A stretch of DNA of 64,000 nucleotides from Pseudoflavonifractor phocaeensis (GCF_021531375.1 NZ_JADYTU010000006.1:22528-86527); one strand, 5' to 3'; positions 1 through 9,286 are shown, numbered from the stretch's first letter. Notes: generated by a model from the sequence alone, not told the origin. Numbers and translations: made by a program.

Positions 1-1
1 C

Positions 2-148
2 ACCCTGATCCATCTGGTGGTCACCGGGCCCATCATCGACCTGGTGTTCCGTCTGGTCCGCTTCGATCCCCGTTCCGTGGAGCACGAGGGGCTGGCTCAG
101 ACCATCCGCGGCTTTACGCAGGCCAGGCTGGCCCACTCCCTCGACTGA
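2..148 (+). CDS. C-terminal end of a YczE/YitT-like membrane protein (partial)
   Basis: The window opens inside a reading frame that runs to a TGA at 146-148 and gives 48 residues. It begins with a hydrophobic stretch (TLIHLVVTGPIIDLVFRLV) and ends in a charged cytoplasmic tail. The pattern, an aliphatic helix with G-P-I-I-D-L-V-F before a basic tail, resembles the last helix of COG2364/YczE-type integral membrane proteins, but this is a weak match from a short fragment. The start and most of the protein lie outside the window. It is followed by luxE after 43 bases. Confidence 0.5.
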   Translation, partial: TLIHLVVTGPIIDLVFRLVRFDPRSVEHEGLAQTIRGFTQARLAHSLD

Positions 149-191
149 CGTTCCATCCGCCCCCTGTCCCCTGGGAAAGGAGGTTCCCTCT

Positions 192-1319
192 ATGGGAAGC
201 AGACAGCGCCTGTTCTGGTGCAGCGATCCCTACGATCTGCCCGCCTCGGACGGCCGGTTTGTCCGGGCCGCGGCGGACAACTGCGCCTTTCATATCCGCC
301 GCTGTCCCGAATACGCGGCCATCGCCCGGCGGCTGGGCTTCTCTCCGGACCAGTTAAAAACCGTGGAGGACCTAGCCAAGATCCCACCCATCCCCACCCT
401 GTTTTTCAAGCGCCACGCCGTCTTTTCCATGCCGGATCGCTGGCCTGTGGCCATGCGGGTCACCTCCTCGGGGACCAGCGGCAAGTTCAGCCAGATCAAC
501 TTTGACTGGGGCTGCGTCCTGGCGGAGGTCCCCATGATCCTCCGGCTGGGCTGGCGTCACCGCCTTATCTCCCCCGTCCCCGCCAACTGCGTGGTGCTGG
601 GCTACAAGCCCGACAAGCATAACCGCACCGGGGTCACCCGGACCATGTTCGGCCTGACCTTTTTCTCCCCGCCCCTGCGGCGGACCTACGCCCTCCACTA
701 CAAAAACGGGACCTACGTCCCCGACCTGGACCGGGTGATCCGGGATCTGGAGGGCTATGCCAGCTCCCCCTTTCCCACCCGGATCATCGGTTTTCCCTCC
801 TACCTGTGGTTTGGCCTGAAGCGGATGGAGGAGCTGGGCATCCGGCTCAAGCTGCGCCCCGGCTCCAGGATTCTGCTGGCCGGGGGCTGGAAGCAGCACT
901 ACGCCCAGGAAGTGGAGAAGCCCCGGCTCTATGCCCTGGTCCGAACGGTACTGGGCGTGGAGGAGGATCACATCCACGAATTTTTCGGCGCTGTGGAGCA
1001 TCCCATCTTCTTCAACGCCTGTCCCAGGCACCGCTTCCATATCCCCGCTTACTCCCGGGTGGTCATCCGGGATGTGGAGACTCTGGAGCCCCTGCCCATG
1101 GGCAAGGCGGGGCTGGTCAACCTGATCTCTCCCCTCATCAAGGCCACCCCGGTGACCAGCGTCATCACCGACGACCTGGGCTATCTGGAGCCGGGAGAGG
1201 CCTGCGGCTGCGGCATCCCGTCTCCCACCCTCACCATTCTGGGCCGGGTGGGGCTCAGCGACATCACCACCTGCGCCGCCGGCGCGGCCCAGCTGCTGGG
1301 AAAGGGGGAGGGGCTATGA
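192..1319 (+). CDS. luxE: LuxE-type acyl-protein synthetase
   Basis: This 375-residue protein matches the LuxE family, the acyl-protein synthetase of the fatty acid reductase complex. LuxE activates a fatty acid with ATP and passes the acyl group to LuxC. Family features are the N-terminal F-K segment (IPTLFFKRHAVFSM), the adenylate-forming signature TSSGTSGKFSQ near residue 92, and a GAVEHPIFF segment late in the protein. The start has a strong AAAGGAGG site. It overlaps the next gene by four bases (ATGA), so the two are translationally coupled. No luciferase genes (luxAB) or luxD are in the window, so the product aldehyde must serve something other than light. Confidence 0.82.
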   Translation: MGSRQRLFWCSDPYDLPASDGRFVRAAADNCAFHIRRCPEYAAIARRLGFSPDQLKTVEDLAKIPPIPTLFFKRHAVFSMPDRWPVAMRVTSSGTSGKFSQINFDWGCVLAEVPMILRLGWRHRLISPVPANCVVLGYKPDKHNRTGVTRTMFGLTFFSPPLRRTYALHYKNGTYVPDLDRVIRDLEGYASSPFPTRIIGFPSYLWFGLKRMEELGIRLKLRPGSRILLAGGWKQHYAQEVEKPRLYALVRTVLGVEEDHIHEFFGAVEHPIFFNACPRHRFHIPAYSRVVIRDVETLEPLPMGKAGLVNLISPLIKATPVTSVITDDLGYLEPGEACGCGIPSPTLTILGRVGLSDITTCAAGAAQLLGKGEGL

Positions 1320-2584
1320 TCTTGGCCCACGGAACGGTCCTCCCTGACGCCGACCTGCCCGCCCTGCTGGACAGCTTGGAGGATGAGCTCAACGCCACCC
1401 GCGCCAACCTGACTCTGGAGGCCGAGACCGTCGTCTCCGCCATCGACACTCTGGGCCGGCGGCTGGACAGCGGAGCGCTGGACCACCTCATCGCCCAGTT
1501 CGCCGCCCCCAATATGCTGGACTCTCTGGCCCAGATCCGCCCCGCCCTCTGCCGGGAGGCCCTGGAGGATAAACTCAAGACCGAGCTTGGCCCGGAGGCC
1601 CTGTCCCCCCGGCCCCGTCCCTTCGGCCGGGCCCGGTACCTGCCCCTGGGCATTCTGTTCCACGTCACCGCCGGCAATGTGGCCGGCCTGCCCGCCTTCA
1701 GTGCGGTGGAGGGGCTGCTCACCGGCAACATCAATCTGCTGAAACTCCCCCGGGAGGACAAGGGGCTGACTCTGGCCATTCTCTCCCAGCTGACAGATCA
1801 GGAGCCCCGGCTCGCCCCCTTCCTCTATGCCTTCGACGTCCCCTCCAGTGATACGGCCACCTTGAAGCGGCTGGCCGCCCTGGCAGACGGCCTGGTGGTG
1901 TGGGGCGGGGATGAGGCGGTCCGGGCCTGCCGCGGACTGGCCCCTCCCGGCTGCAAGCTCATGGAGTGGGCCCACCGGCTCAGCTTCGCCTATGTGGCCG
2001 GATACGAGGACCGGGAGGCGGAACTGACCGCCCTGGCCCGCCACATCGTCCGCACCGGCGGTCTGCTGTGTTCCTCTTGCCAGGTGATCTATCTGGACAC
2101 CGAGGACTGGGACCGGGCTCAGGCCTTCTGCCGGGACTTTCTCCCCATTCTGGAGGGGGCCGCCCGGGAAGGCCGCTCCCCCGGTCAGGCGGCGGAGGCC
2201 ACCCTCTATTCCTACGAGACGCTGCTGGAGCAGGCGGTGGACCGCCGGGACTTTGACGACCGGTTTTTCCCGGGACGGGGCTGTTCCATCACGCTGCGCC
2301 GGGACCAGGAACTGGAGCTGTCCCACCTCCACGGAAACGTGCTGGTAAAATGCCTGCCCCGCCGGGCGCTGCTGCCCGTTCTGCGGCGGCAGAAGGGCCG
2401 TCTCCAGACGGCGGGTCTGCTGTGCGCCCGGTGGGACCGGGAGGCACTGTCCGCTATACTGGCCCGGGCGGGCGTCACCCGGATCACCCGGGCGGGCCAT
2501 ATGTCCCACACCTTCCCCGGCGAGGGGCACGACGGGGAGTACCCCCTCCGGCGTTATGTCCGGGTGGTAGACACGGAAGACTGA
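1316..2584 (+). CDS. luxC: LuxC-type acyl-CoA/acyl-protein reductase
   Basis: This 422-residue protein resembles LuxC, an aldehyde-dehydrogenase-fold reductase that turns an enzyme-bound acyl thioester into a fatty aldehyde with NADPH. The nucleotide-binding part contains HVTAGNVAGLPAFS (about residues 116-129) and the candidate catalytic cysteine lies in CSSC at 252-255. It is somewhat shorter than bioluminescent LuxC (about 480 residues). The start overlaps the luxE stop (ATGA), which argues that the two proteins act as a complex. The physiological substrate cannot be read from the sequence. Confidence 0.82.
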   Translation: MILAHGTVLPDADLPALLDSLEDELNATRANLTLEAETVVSAIDTLGRRLDSGALDHLIAQFAAPNMLDSLAQIRPALCREALEDKLKTELGPEALSPRPRPFGRARYLPLGILFHVTAGNVAGLPAFSAVEGLLTGNINLLKLPREDKGLTLAILSQLTDQEPRLAPFLYAFDVPSSDTATLKRLAALADGLVVWGGDEAVRACRGLAPPGCKLMEWAHRLSFAYVAGYEDREAELTALARHIVRTGGLLCSSCQVIYLDTEDWDRAQAFCRDFLPILEGAAREGRSPGQAAEATLYSYETLLEQAVDRRDFDDRFFPGRGCSITLRRDQELELSHLHGNVLVKCLPRRALLPVLRRQKGRLQTAGLLCARWDREALSAILARAGVTRITRAGHMSHTFPGEGHDGEYPLRRYVRVVDTED

Positions 2585-2655
2585 CAACGGCAAGCGGCGT
2601 TCTGCCCGCTTCCCGTTCTCTCATATCTCTTATCTGAAAAAAGTGAGGAAGTACC

Positions 2656-3105
2656 ATGCAGCTCAAGATAAAAGCGCTCTCCCCCAAGATCGGCCGCGAG
2701 ATCCCCGCTCCCTTCTACGCCAGCGCCGGGGCGGCGGCCATGGACCTGCACGCCTGCCTGGACCAGGCGGTCACCATCCCCGCCGGCAAGCGGGCGGTCA
2801 TCCCCACGGGCATCGCCATCGCCCTGCCCTCGGCGGAGTATGTTGCTCTGGTCTTTGCCCGCAGCGGCCTGGGCATCAAGCACGGCGTCGCCCCCGCCAA
2901 CTGCGTGGGGGTCATTGACAGCGACTACCGGGGGGAGGTCATGGTGGGCCTGCAAAACTCCGGAGATCAGGACTATACCATCCAGCCCGGAGACCGCATC
3001 GCCCAGCTGATGATCTCTCCCGTCATCCAGGCCCAGATCCAGATGGTGGAGGAGCTGGACGACACCGCCCGGGGCGCCGGGGGATTCGGGTCCACCGGGA
3101 AATAA
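2656..3105 (+). CDS. dut: dUTP diphosphatase
   Basis: This 149-residue protein hydrolyses dUTP to dUMP and pyrophosphate, which keeps uracil out of DNA and supplies dTMP synthesis. All five trimeric dUTPase motifs are visible: AAAMDLHA, RSGLGIKHGVAP, GVIDSDYRGEV, GDRIAQLMI and the C-terminal glycine-rich arm RGAGGFGSTG. Length is normal for the family. The gene has a GAGGAAG ribosome site 71 bases after luxC and opens a run of plus-strand genes for nucleotide hygiene and cell shape. Confidence 0.96.
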   Translation: MQLKIKALSPKIGREIPAPFYASAGAAAMDLHACLDQAVTIPAGKRAVIPTGIAIALPSAEYVALVFARSGLGIKHGVAPANCVGVIDSDYRGEVMVGLQNSGDQDYTIQPGDRIAQLMISPVIQAQIQMVEELDDTARGAGGFGSTGK

Positions 3106-3180
3106 CCGGGAGCGCCGGACGATCTGAACACACCGCAGCAGTTCCCGGCTCCGATCCCTACCATGTAAGGAGTGACGCTT

Positions 3181-4044
3181 ATGTTTAAGCTGTTTGGAAA
3201 AAAGAGAGAAGAGGCTCAACCCGCCGCCGAGAAGCGGCAGCACCCGGAGCTGACGGCCCTGGCCGCCCAGTTTGGCCCGGAGGAGTTCGACATCCTGGCC
3301 GTCACCGGGGCTAACAGCTTCGGCGGGGACAAGGAGCCCGATCAGGAGCTGTGGACCGCCACCCTGCCCCTCACCGCCTGGAAGGAGGAGGACGGCCCTA
3401 TCCACCGGGAGGCCACCTGTCTGGTGGCGCTGGCCGACGACACCCTGCTGGACTATCTCCGGCGGCTGGCGCCCCGGGACTCCATCATCCAGGCCCGGGT
3501 ACGCCAGGGGCTGGAGGATGACCGCTTCCTTCTGGTGGGACTGCCCGCCCCCGTCATGGACCCGGAGCTGAAGGCCATTCTGGCCGAGCAGAAAACGGAG
3601 GTCAGCGTCTGGGCCGAGGGGCTGGGCACCTTTGTACTGAACCGGTCGGTAAACTGGTTCCAGACCGATGTGGACTGGCTGGAGCAGTCTATCCAGCTCA
3701 CCTACGACCAAGCTGACGAGGAGGAGATGAAGGCCGCCCAGCAGACCGCCCTTTCCCTCATGGCCGACCAGGCGGGCTGGGATGAAAAGGTCCGCGCCTT
3801 TTCCGCCGACCATCTGCTCTCCCAGGCCAACGACCGGGTCCGGGACGAGGCCCAGGACGGAGAGGAGCCCGAGGAGATCACCCGGGAGTACTTTATGCAG
3901 CGGATCGAGCTGGAGTCCATCCAAGTCTATGGGGACGGCCGCTTCGAGTTCTGGTTCAACGGCGGCGATCTGTTCTGGGGTCGCGCCGTCCACGTCACCG
4001 GCTCCCTGGCCGGCGGCCCCGCAGACGCACAAATGGAAGGATAA
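3181..4044 (+). CDS. DUF2262 domain protein
   Basis: This 287-residue cytoplasmic protein has no known activity. The C-terminal third (W-D-E-K-V-R-A-F to L-F-W-G-R) matches the DUF2262 pattern: a conserved tryptophan, FSADHLL..NDRV, the acidic ITREYFMQRIELESI segment and FEFWFNGGDLFWGRAV. The N-terminal half looks like a separate alpha/beta domain. I chose the ATG at 3181, nine bases after AAGGAG, over an upstream in-frame GTG at 3172 that falls inside the ribosome site. It is six bases from maf and probably co-transcribed with it. Confidence 0.75.
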   Translation: MFKLFGKKREEAQPAAEKRQHPELTALAAQFGPEEFDILAVTGANSFGGDKEPDQELWTATLPLTAWKEEDGPIHREATCLVALADDTLLDYLRRLAPRDSIIQARVRQGLEDDRFLLVGLPAPVMDPELKAILAEQKTEVSVWAEGLGTFVLNRSVNWFQTDVDWLEQSIQLTYDQADEEEMKAAQQTALSLMADQAGWDEKVRAFSADHLLSQANDRVRDEAQDGEEPEEITREYFMQRIELESIQVYGDGRFEFWFNGGDLFWGRAVHVTGSLAGGPADAQMEG

Positions 4045-4049
4045 TTGCC

Positions 4050-4652
4050 ATGGCTATCATTCTCGCGTCCCAATCCCCCCGGCGGCGGGAGCTGCTGGAG
4101 CAGATGGGCATTCCTGATTTTACCGTTCGCCCCGCCCGCGGGGAGGAGAAGGCCGCCCCCGGTCTGACCCCCGCCCAGCTGGTGGAGGCACTGTCCCTGC
4201 AAAAGGGGCTGGAGGTAGCCTCCGGCGCCCAGCCCGGAGACCTGGTCATCGCCGCCGACACGGTAGTGGCGGTGGAGGGCCGGGTGCTGGGCAAGCCCCA
4301 CAGCCGGCAGGAGGCGGCGGAGATGCTCTCCGCCCTGTCCGGCCGGACCCACACCGTCTATACCGGAGTGACCCTGTGCCGGGACGGAGCGGTCCTTACA
4401 GAGCACGAGGCCACCGCCGTCCGCTTCCGCCCCCTGACCGACGGCGAGATCGCCGCCTATGTGGCCACCGGCGAACCGATGGACAAGGCCGGGGCCTACG
4501 GCATCCAGGGCTACGGCGCCCTGCTGGTGGAGGGCATCGAGGGGGACTACTTTAATGTGGTGGGTCTGCCGGTATGCCGGCTGGGCCGGATGCTGGCCCG
4601 GTTCGGGGTGGACGCTCTGGCCCTGTGCGCCCAAAAGGAGAAACGGCTGTGA
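4050..4652 (+). CDS. maf: Maf family nucleoside triphosphate pyrophosphatase
   Basis: This 200-residue protein starts with the family signature LASQSPRRRELLEQMGI and contains DTVVAVEGRVLGKP and the GAYGIQGYGALLVEGIEGDYFNVVGLP block. Maf proteins hydrolyse non-canonical or methylated NTPs (dTTP/UTP type in the DTVV group) and have been linked to septum control. The gene overlaps the start of mreC by four bases, the usual maf-mre coupling in Firmicutes. Confidence 0.95.
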   Translation: MAIILASQSPRRRELLEQMGIPDFTVRPARGEEKAAPGLTPAQLVEALSLQKGLEVASGAQPGDLVIAADTVVAVEGRVLGKPHSRQEAAEMLSALSGRTHTVYTGVTLCRDGAVLTEHEATAVRFRPLTDGEIAAYVATGEPMDKAGAYGIQGYGALLVEGIEGDYFNVVGLPVCRLGRMLARFGVDALALCAQKEKRL

Positions 4653-5491
4653 AAGACTTTTTCCGACAAAACGGCATTCTGCTGGTGGTCATCGCCCTGC
4701 TGCTGTCCATCCTCATCGGGGTGGGCTCCGCCTTTCTGGGCGGGAACTCCGACCCCCTGTCCAACGTGTTCAACGCGGTGACTGCGCCCATCCGGGGCGG
4801 TATCTCCGCCGTGACCGGCTGGGCGGAAGGCGTCTATACCTACGTCTTTCATTACGGGGAGCTCCACGACGAGCTGGACCAGCTGCGCGCCCGGGTGGCC
4901 GAGCTGGAAAGCGAGGTCCGGGACGGCCAGGAGGCCAGCCGGGAGAACGAGCAGCTCCGTGAGCTGCTGGCCCTTCAGGCGCGGCGGCGGGATTTTGTCT
5001 TTGAGAGCGCCCGGGTCACCGCCCGCTCCACCTCCAACTGGGCCTCCACCCTGACCCTGTCCAAGGGCACCTCCGCCGGGGTGGAGGTGGGCGACTGCGT
5101 CATTACCGAGACCGGAGAGCTGGTGGGCGTGGTGTCCGAGGCCGGGTTGAACTGGTCCACTGTGTCCACCGTCATCAACACCGACATCGAAATGGGCGGT
5201 ATCGTCACCCGGACCCACTCCGCCGGCATTCTGGAGGGAGATTTCGCGCTGATGGGCGAGGGCAGGCTGAAGCTGAGCTACCTGCCCGACGGGGCCCAGC
5301 TGGTGTCCGGGGACGAGGTGCTCACCTCGGGCAAGGGAGACGTGTATCCCTCCGGGCTGGTGGTGGGCCAGGTGGAAGGCGTCTTTACCGACCCCTCCGG
5401 CATGACCCGGTACGCCGTGGTCGTTCCCGCCGTCCAGTTCGACTCCCTCATCGAGGTCTTTGTCATCAAGGACTTTGACATCGTGGAGTGA
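4649..5491 (+). CDS. mreC: Rod shape-determining protein MreC
   Basis: MreC (280 residues) is a membrane-anchored scaffold of the elongasome that links MreD and PBP2 to lateral wall synthesis. I see an N-terminal transmembrane helix (about residues 9-29), a coiled coil (about 65-105, rich in E-L-R-L heptads) and a beta-rich periplasm-facing domain ending in FDSLIEVFVIKDFDIVE. The start is a GTG overlapping the maf stop, preceded by AAAAGGAG. mreB, which normally precedes mreC, is not in this cluster. Confidence 0.93.
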   Translation: MKDFFRQNGILLVVIALLLSILIGVGSAFLGGNSDPLSNVFNAVTAPIRGGISAVTGWAEGVYTYVFHYGELHDELDQLRARVAELESEVRDGQEASRENEQLRELLALQARRRDFVFESARVTARSTSNWASTLTLSKGTSAGVEVGDCVITETGELVGVVSEAGLNWSTVSTVINTDIEMGGIVTRTHSAGILEGDFALMGEGRLKLSYLPDGAQLVSGDEVLTSGKGDVYPSGLVVGQVEGVFTDPSGMTRYAVVVPAVQFDSLIEVFVIKDFDIVE

Positions 5492-5647
5492 GGTTCTTTC
5501 CTTCGCACCCATCAGACCCAAAGCGGCGGGGGCAAGCCCCGCCCTACCGTTCTGCCTGTCCGTGGGCCCTCCGTGGCCCTGCGCGGGCTATTCCCACAGG
5601 GTCTCCGCGCTTGACTTCTAATTTCGAATGCAAAAAGGGGGATCGCC

Positions 5648-6160
5648 ATGACCCGCCGCGACCTGATCCACAAATGGTCTGTCTATGCCCTGGGCTTGCT
5701 TATAATCTGGGTGCTGGACGCCTATATCCTCCCCCGCTATCCCCTGTTGGGGGTGTCCCCCATGCTGCTGCCTCCCGCGCTGGCGGCGGTGGCCGTGCTG
5801 GAGGGGGCCTACGCCGGCACCGGCTTCGGACTGGCGGTGGGACTGCTGTGGGAGCTGGCCTACCCCGGGGGCTTCGGCGCCCTTGTGATCTTCATGGCGC
5901 TGGCCGGCATGGCCACCGGGGGATTGTCCCAGTACGCCCTGTCCCAGTCCCTGCCCGGCTGTCTGCTGTGTTCCGCCGGGGTGCTGGCCCTGCTGGACGG
6001 CCTGCGGGTGGCCCGGGGACTGATCACCAACGCCGCCGAACTGCCCGCCCTGCTCCAGGTGGCACTTCCCGAGTGTCTGCTGTCCCTGGCCTGGACGCCC
6101 CTGGTCTATCTGCTCTTCCGGTCTATCTACCGCCGGGTGGGTGGCACCAAGCTGGCCTGA
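5648..6160 (+). CDS. mreD: Rod shape-determining protein MreD
   Basis: This 170-residue protein is almost entirely hydrophobic with about five membrane helices, as expected for MreD, the membrane partner of MreC in the elongasome. Sequence identity in this family is always weak, so the call rests on position between mreC and PBP2, size and topology. An AAAAAGGGGG site precedes the ATG. The 156-base gap before it carries a CTTCTAATTTCGAATGCA stretch that resembles one before the next gene. Confidence 0.87.
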   Translation: MTRRDLIHKWSVYALGLLIIWVLDAYILPRYPLLGVSPMLLPPALAAVAVLEGAYAGTGFGLAVGLLWELAYPGGFGALVIFMALAGMATGGLSQYALSQSLPGCLLCSAGVLALLDGLRVARGLITNAAELPALLQVALPECLLSLAWTPLVYLLFRSIYRRVGGTKLA

Positions 6161-6241
6161 CCGCCGGCACGTCCCGTCAACAAGGCCTTATGTCTCTGTT
6201 CATTACTTCTGATTTCTAACTCAAAAAGGGGGTGCTCTCCC

Positions 6242-8530
6242 TTGGACACCAAACAATTTCACCGCCGGGTGTGGGCGGTGGTGGTCCTGCTGGCCATCGT
6301 CCTGACCTCCCTGGGCTCCACCCTGTACGATCTTCAGATCAACAGCGGTGAGGAATACTATGAACAATCCATACACAAGATCGCGGAGACCGAGACGGTG
6401 GAAGCGGGCCGGGGCCAGATCCTGGACCGGAACGGCCGGGTGCTGGTCTCCGACAAGGCGGTGTATCAGGTCAAGCTGAACACCAGCCTCATGGGGGACG
6501 CTCAAAGCCGCAATGATACCCTCCTCTCCCTGGTCCGGGCGGCCCGGGAGGCCGGAGTGGAGTGGGCCGATTCCCTGCCCATTTCCACACAGGAGCCTTT
6601 CACCTTTACCAGCGACTCCCCCTACTACACAGTCACCGAAAACGAGGACGGCACCCAGACGCTCTCCCTGACCCGGTTGGGCAAGCTGGCGGTGAGTATG
6701 AAATGGATCAAAGATCCCACCGCCGCGGACTCCCCCCAGGAGGCGGCCCAGCCCCAGGAGCCGGGCTTCTTTGACAAGCTGAAGGCGTTCTTTACCGGCT
6801 CCTCCCAGACGGAGGACCCCGCTCCCCAGGAGGAGCAGCCCTACTCCCTGCCCACCGCCCGGGAGCTGCTGGGGCTAATGTGCCGCTCCTTCTCTCTGAA
6901 GGGCGAGGGCGCCGTGGACGAGAAGGCGGCCAAGGCCGCCGGCCAGGAAGTCCCCGAGCTGAACATCGGGGACATGGACCCCGCCGACGCCCGGGCGGTG
7001 GCCGGCATCCTGTATGAGCTGTATCTCCGCTCCAAGGGCGTCACCTGGACCTCCTATATTTTCGCCCAGGACGTGGACATCGACTTTATCTCCCGCGTCA
7101 AGGAGCTGTCCCTTCGTGGTGTGGAGATCGAGGCCACCACCGTCCGCCAGTACCACACCACTTACGCCGCCCACATTCTGGGCCGGGTGGCCAAGATGAG
7201 CGACGCGGAGGTGGAATACTATACCTCCCTGGATAAGGATGGCGACGGCGTGCCCGACTACCAGATGGACGACACCGTGGGCAAGGAGGGTGTGGAGAAG
7301 GCCTTCGAGTCCTACCTCCGGGGCACCCCGGGCGTCCGGGCGCTGGAGCGGAACACCAACGGCAAGGTGGTGTCCGAGACCTGGCTCACCGAACCGGAGC
7401 CGGGGGACAACGTGGTGCTGACTCTCGACATTGACCTGCAAAAGAAAGTGGAGGACACTCTGGCCACCTCCCTGCCCAATCTGGCCAGCAAGGAGGTGGA
7501 GGGCGCCGCCTGCGTGGTGCTGGACGTGAACAGCGCCGACGTGCTGGCCTGCGCCTCCTACCCCACCTTTAATCTGGCCACCTACGGCGCCGACATCCAG
7601 GCCAATTCCGAAAACCCCCTGCGTCCCTTCCTGAACCGGGCCCTTCAGGGCGCCTATGCCCCGGGCTCCACCTTTAAAATGGTCACCGCCATCGCCGGTC
7701 TGGAGGAGGGGATCATCACTCCTACCACCCAGATCCGGGACGAGGGACGCTACACCTACTATCCCGGCGTGGCTCCCCAATGCTGGATCTACCGCCAGTA
7801 CCACACCACCCACGGGCTGACCAACGTGAGCAAAGCCATCGAGGTATCCTGCAACTACTTCTTTTATGAGGTGGGCCGCCAGCTGGGCATCTCCCGCATC
7901 GCCGACTACGCCGGCCGCTTCGGTCTGGGCCAGAAGACCGGTCTGGAGCTGGAGGAGCGGGCGGGCGTCATGGCCGGCCCGGAGTACACCCAGAGCGTGG
8001 GCGGCACCTGGTACGAGGGCAGCACCCTGTCGGTGGCTATTGGCCAGGAGAGCAGCCAGTTCACCCCCATCCAGCTGGCCAACTATATCGCCACCCTGGT
8101 CAACGGGGGCACCCGGAACGCCACCCACCTGCTGAAGGAGGTCAAGTCCAGCGACTTCTCCCAGATCCTGTACCGCTACCAGCCCCAGGTCCTCAGCACC
8201 ATCGACATCCAGGACAAAAACCTGGCGGCGGTAAAGGCGGGCATGCTGGCTCTGACCACCGACGGCTCCGTCAAGCGTTATTTCCAGGACCTGCCCTTCC
8301 ATGTGGGCGCCAAGACGGGCTCCGCCCAGATCAGCGCCCAGACCGAGTCCAACGCCGTCTTTGTCTGTTTCGCCCCCTACGACGATCCGGAGATCGCCAT
8401 AGCCATGGTGGTGGAGCACGGCGGCAGCGGCTCTGAGCTTGGCGCCATGGCGGCGGACATTCTGTCCTACTACTTCTCCGCCCAGGAGACCCGGGAGGAG
8501 CTGCTGACCGAGAATACCCTGGTCCGCTGA
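6242..8530 (+). CDS. mrdA: Penicillin-binding protein 2 (elongation transpeptidase)
   Basis: This 762-residue class B PBP cross-links peptidoglycan during cell elongation. It has a short cytoplasmic tail, one N-terminal membrane helix (about 11-30), a pedestal domain beginning at GRGQILDRNGRVL, and a transpeptidase domain with the active-site STFK (476-479), SCN (536-538) and KTG (691-693). It starts with TTG after AAAGGGGG. Two insertions stand out: a proline/glutamine/acid-rich linker at about 159-200 and an aspartate-rich loop DKDGDGVPDY at 331-340 that resembles a calcium-binding DxDxDG loop. It is the third gene of the mre set. Confidence 0.94.
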   Translation: MDTKQFHRRVWAVVVLLAIVLTSLGSTLYDLQINSGEEYYEQSIHKIAETETVEAGRGQILDRNGRVLVSDKAVYQVKLNTSLMGDAQSRNDTLLSLVRAAREAGVEWADSLPISTQEPFTFTSDSPYYTVTENEDGTQTLSLTRLGKLAVSMKWIKDPTAADSPQEAAQPQEPGFFDKLKAFFTGSSQTEDPAPQEEQPYSLPTARELLGLMCRSFSLKGEGAVDEKAAKAAGQEVPELNIGDMDPADARAVAGILYELYLRSKGVTWTSYIFAQDVDIDFISRVKELSLRGVEIEATTVRQYHTTYAAHILGRVAKMSDAEVEYYTSLDKDGDGVPDYQMDDTVGKEGVEKAFESYLRGTPGVRALERNTNGKVVSETWLTEPEPGDNVVLTLDIDLQKKVEDTLATSLPNLASKEVEGAACVVLDVNSADVLACASYPTFNLATYGADIQANSENPLRPFLNRALQGAYAPGSTFKMVTAIAGLEEGIITPTTQIRDEGRYTYYPGVAPQCWIYRQYHTTHGLTNVSKAIEVSCNYFFYEVGRQLGISRIADYAGRFGLGQKTGLELEERAGVMAGPEYTQSVGGTWYEGSTLSVAIGQESSQFTPIQLANYIATLVNGGTRNATHLLKEVKSSDFSQILYRYQPQVLSTIDIQDKNLAAVKAGMLALTTDGSVKRYFQDLPFHVGAKTGSAQISAQTESNAVFVCFAPYDDPEIAIAMVVEHGGSGSELGAMAADILSYYFSAQETREELLTENTLVR

Positions 8531-8562
8531 CACCTGATGATTTCGGAAATGGAAGTGGTTTT

Positions 8563-9156
8563 ATGACGGAAAAAGAAAAAATGCTTGGCCGGATGCTTTA
8601 CAACGCCAACCATGACTTGGATCTGATCCGGGAACGGGACGCCTGCAAGGATCTGTGTCACGCCTATAACCAGCTGCGTCCCTCCCAAAAAGAAGAGGGC
8701 GCCGCCATCATCCGGAAGCTGTTCGGCAAGGTCGGCTCCTCCTTCTTTATCACTGCGCCTTTCTGGTGCGACTACGGATATAACATCCGGATCGGGGAAA
8801 ACTTTTATACCAACCACAACTGCGTGATTCTGGACTGCGCCGCGGTCACCTTCGGCGATAACGTGTTCATCGCCCCCAACTGCGGCTTTTATACCGCCGG
8901 ACACCCCATCGACACCGCACGGCGCAACGAGGGTCTGGAGTATGCCTATCCCATTACCGTGGGCGACAACGTGTGGTTCGGCGGCGGCGTGAGTGTTCTG
9001 CCCGGCGTCACCATCGGCAGCAACGTGGTGATTGGCAGCGGCAGCGTGGTGAACCGGGACATCCCCAGCAATGTAGTGGCGGTTGGCAACCCCTGCCGGG
9101 TCATCCGTCCCATCACCGAAGCGGACAGACAGACTGTGTTTGACCGCGGTGAATGA
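8563..9156 (+). CDS. Sugar O-acetyltransferase (maltose/galactoside acetyltransferase type)
   Basis: This 197-residue enzyme transfers acetyl from acetyl-CoA to a sugar hydroxyl. The N-terminal helical Mac domain (MLYNANHDLDLIRER) is followed by a left-handed beta-helix of hexapeptide repeats. The catalytic histidine lies in FYTAGHPID, and the C-terminal GNPCRVIRPI segment is the usual end of the family. It follows PBP2 by 32 bases. The actual sugar acceptor cannot be told from sequence. Confidence 0.9.
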   Translation: MTEKEKMLGRMLYNANHDLDLIRERDACKDLCHAYNQLRPSQKEEGAAIIRKLFGKVGSSFFITAPFWCDYGYNIRIGENFYTNHNCVILDCAAVTFGDNVFIAPNCGFYTAGHPIDTARRNEGLEYAYPITVGDNVWFGGGVSVLPGVTIGSNVVIGSGSVVNRDIPSNVVAVGNPCRVIRPITEADRQTVFDRGE

Positions 9157-9197
9157 CCTCCATTCCCCGTTTCAGAGGAGTCTTCTTGCTCCAGCCC

Positions 9198-9226
9198 TTG
9201 ACGGACGGAAAAAAAGCGGGTAGACT
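9198..9226 (+). promoter_or_regulatory. Sigma-A promoter of the Mrp ATPase gene
   Basis: TTGACG (9198-9203) and TAGACT (9221-9226) are separated by exactly 17 bases, about 60 bases before the Mrp start. Confidence 0.75.
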
Positions 9227-9286
9227 ATTGGTTTGAAGAGTATCTTCCGGGTATTTTCCCGATCAATGATAAGGAGTGCCTATTCT

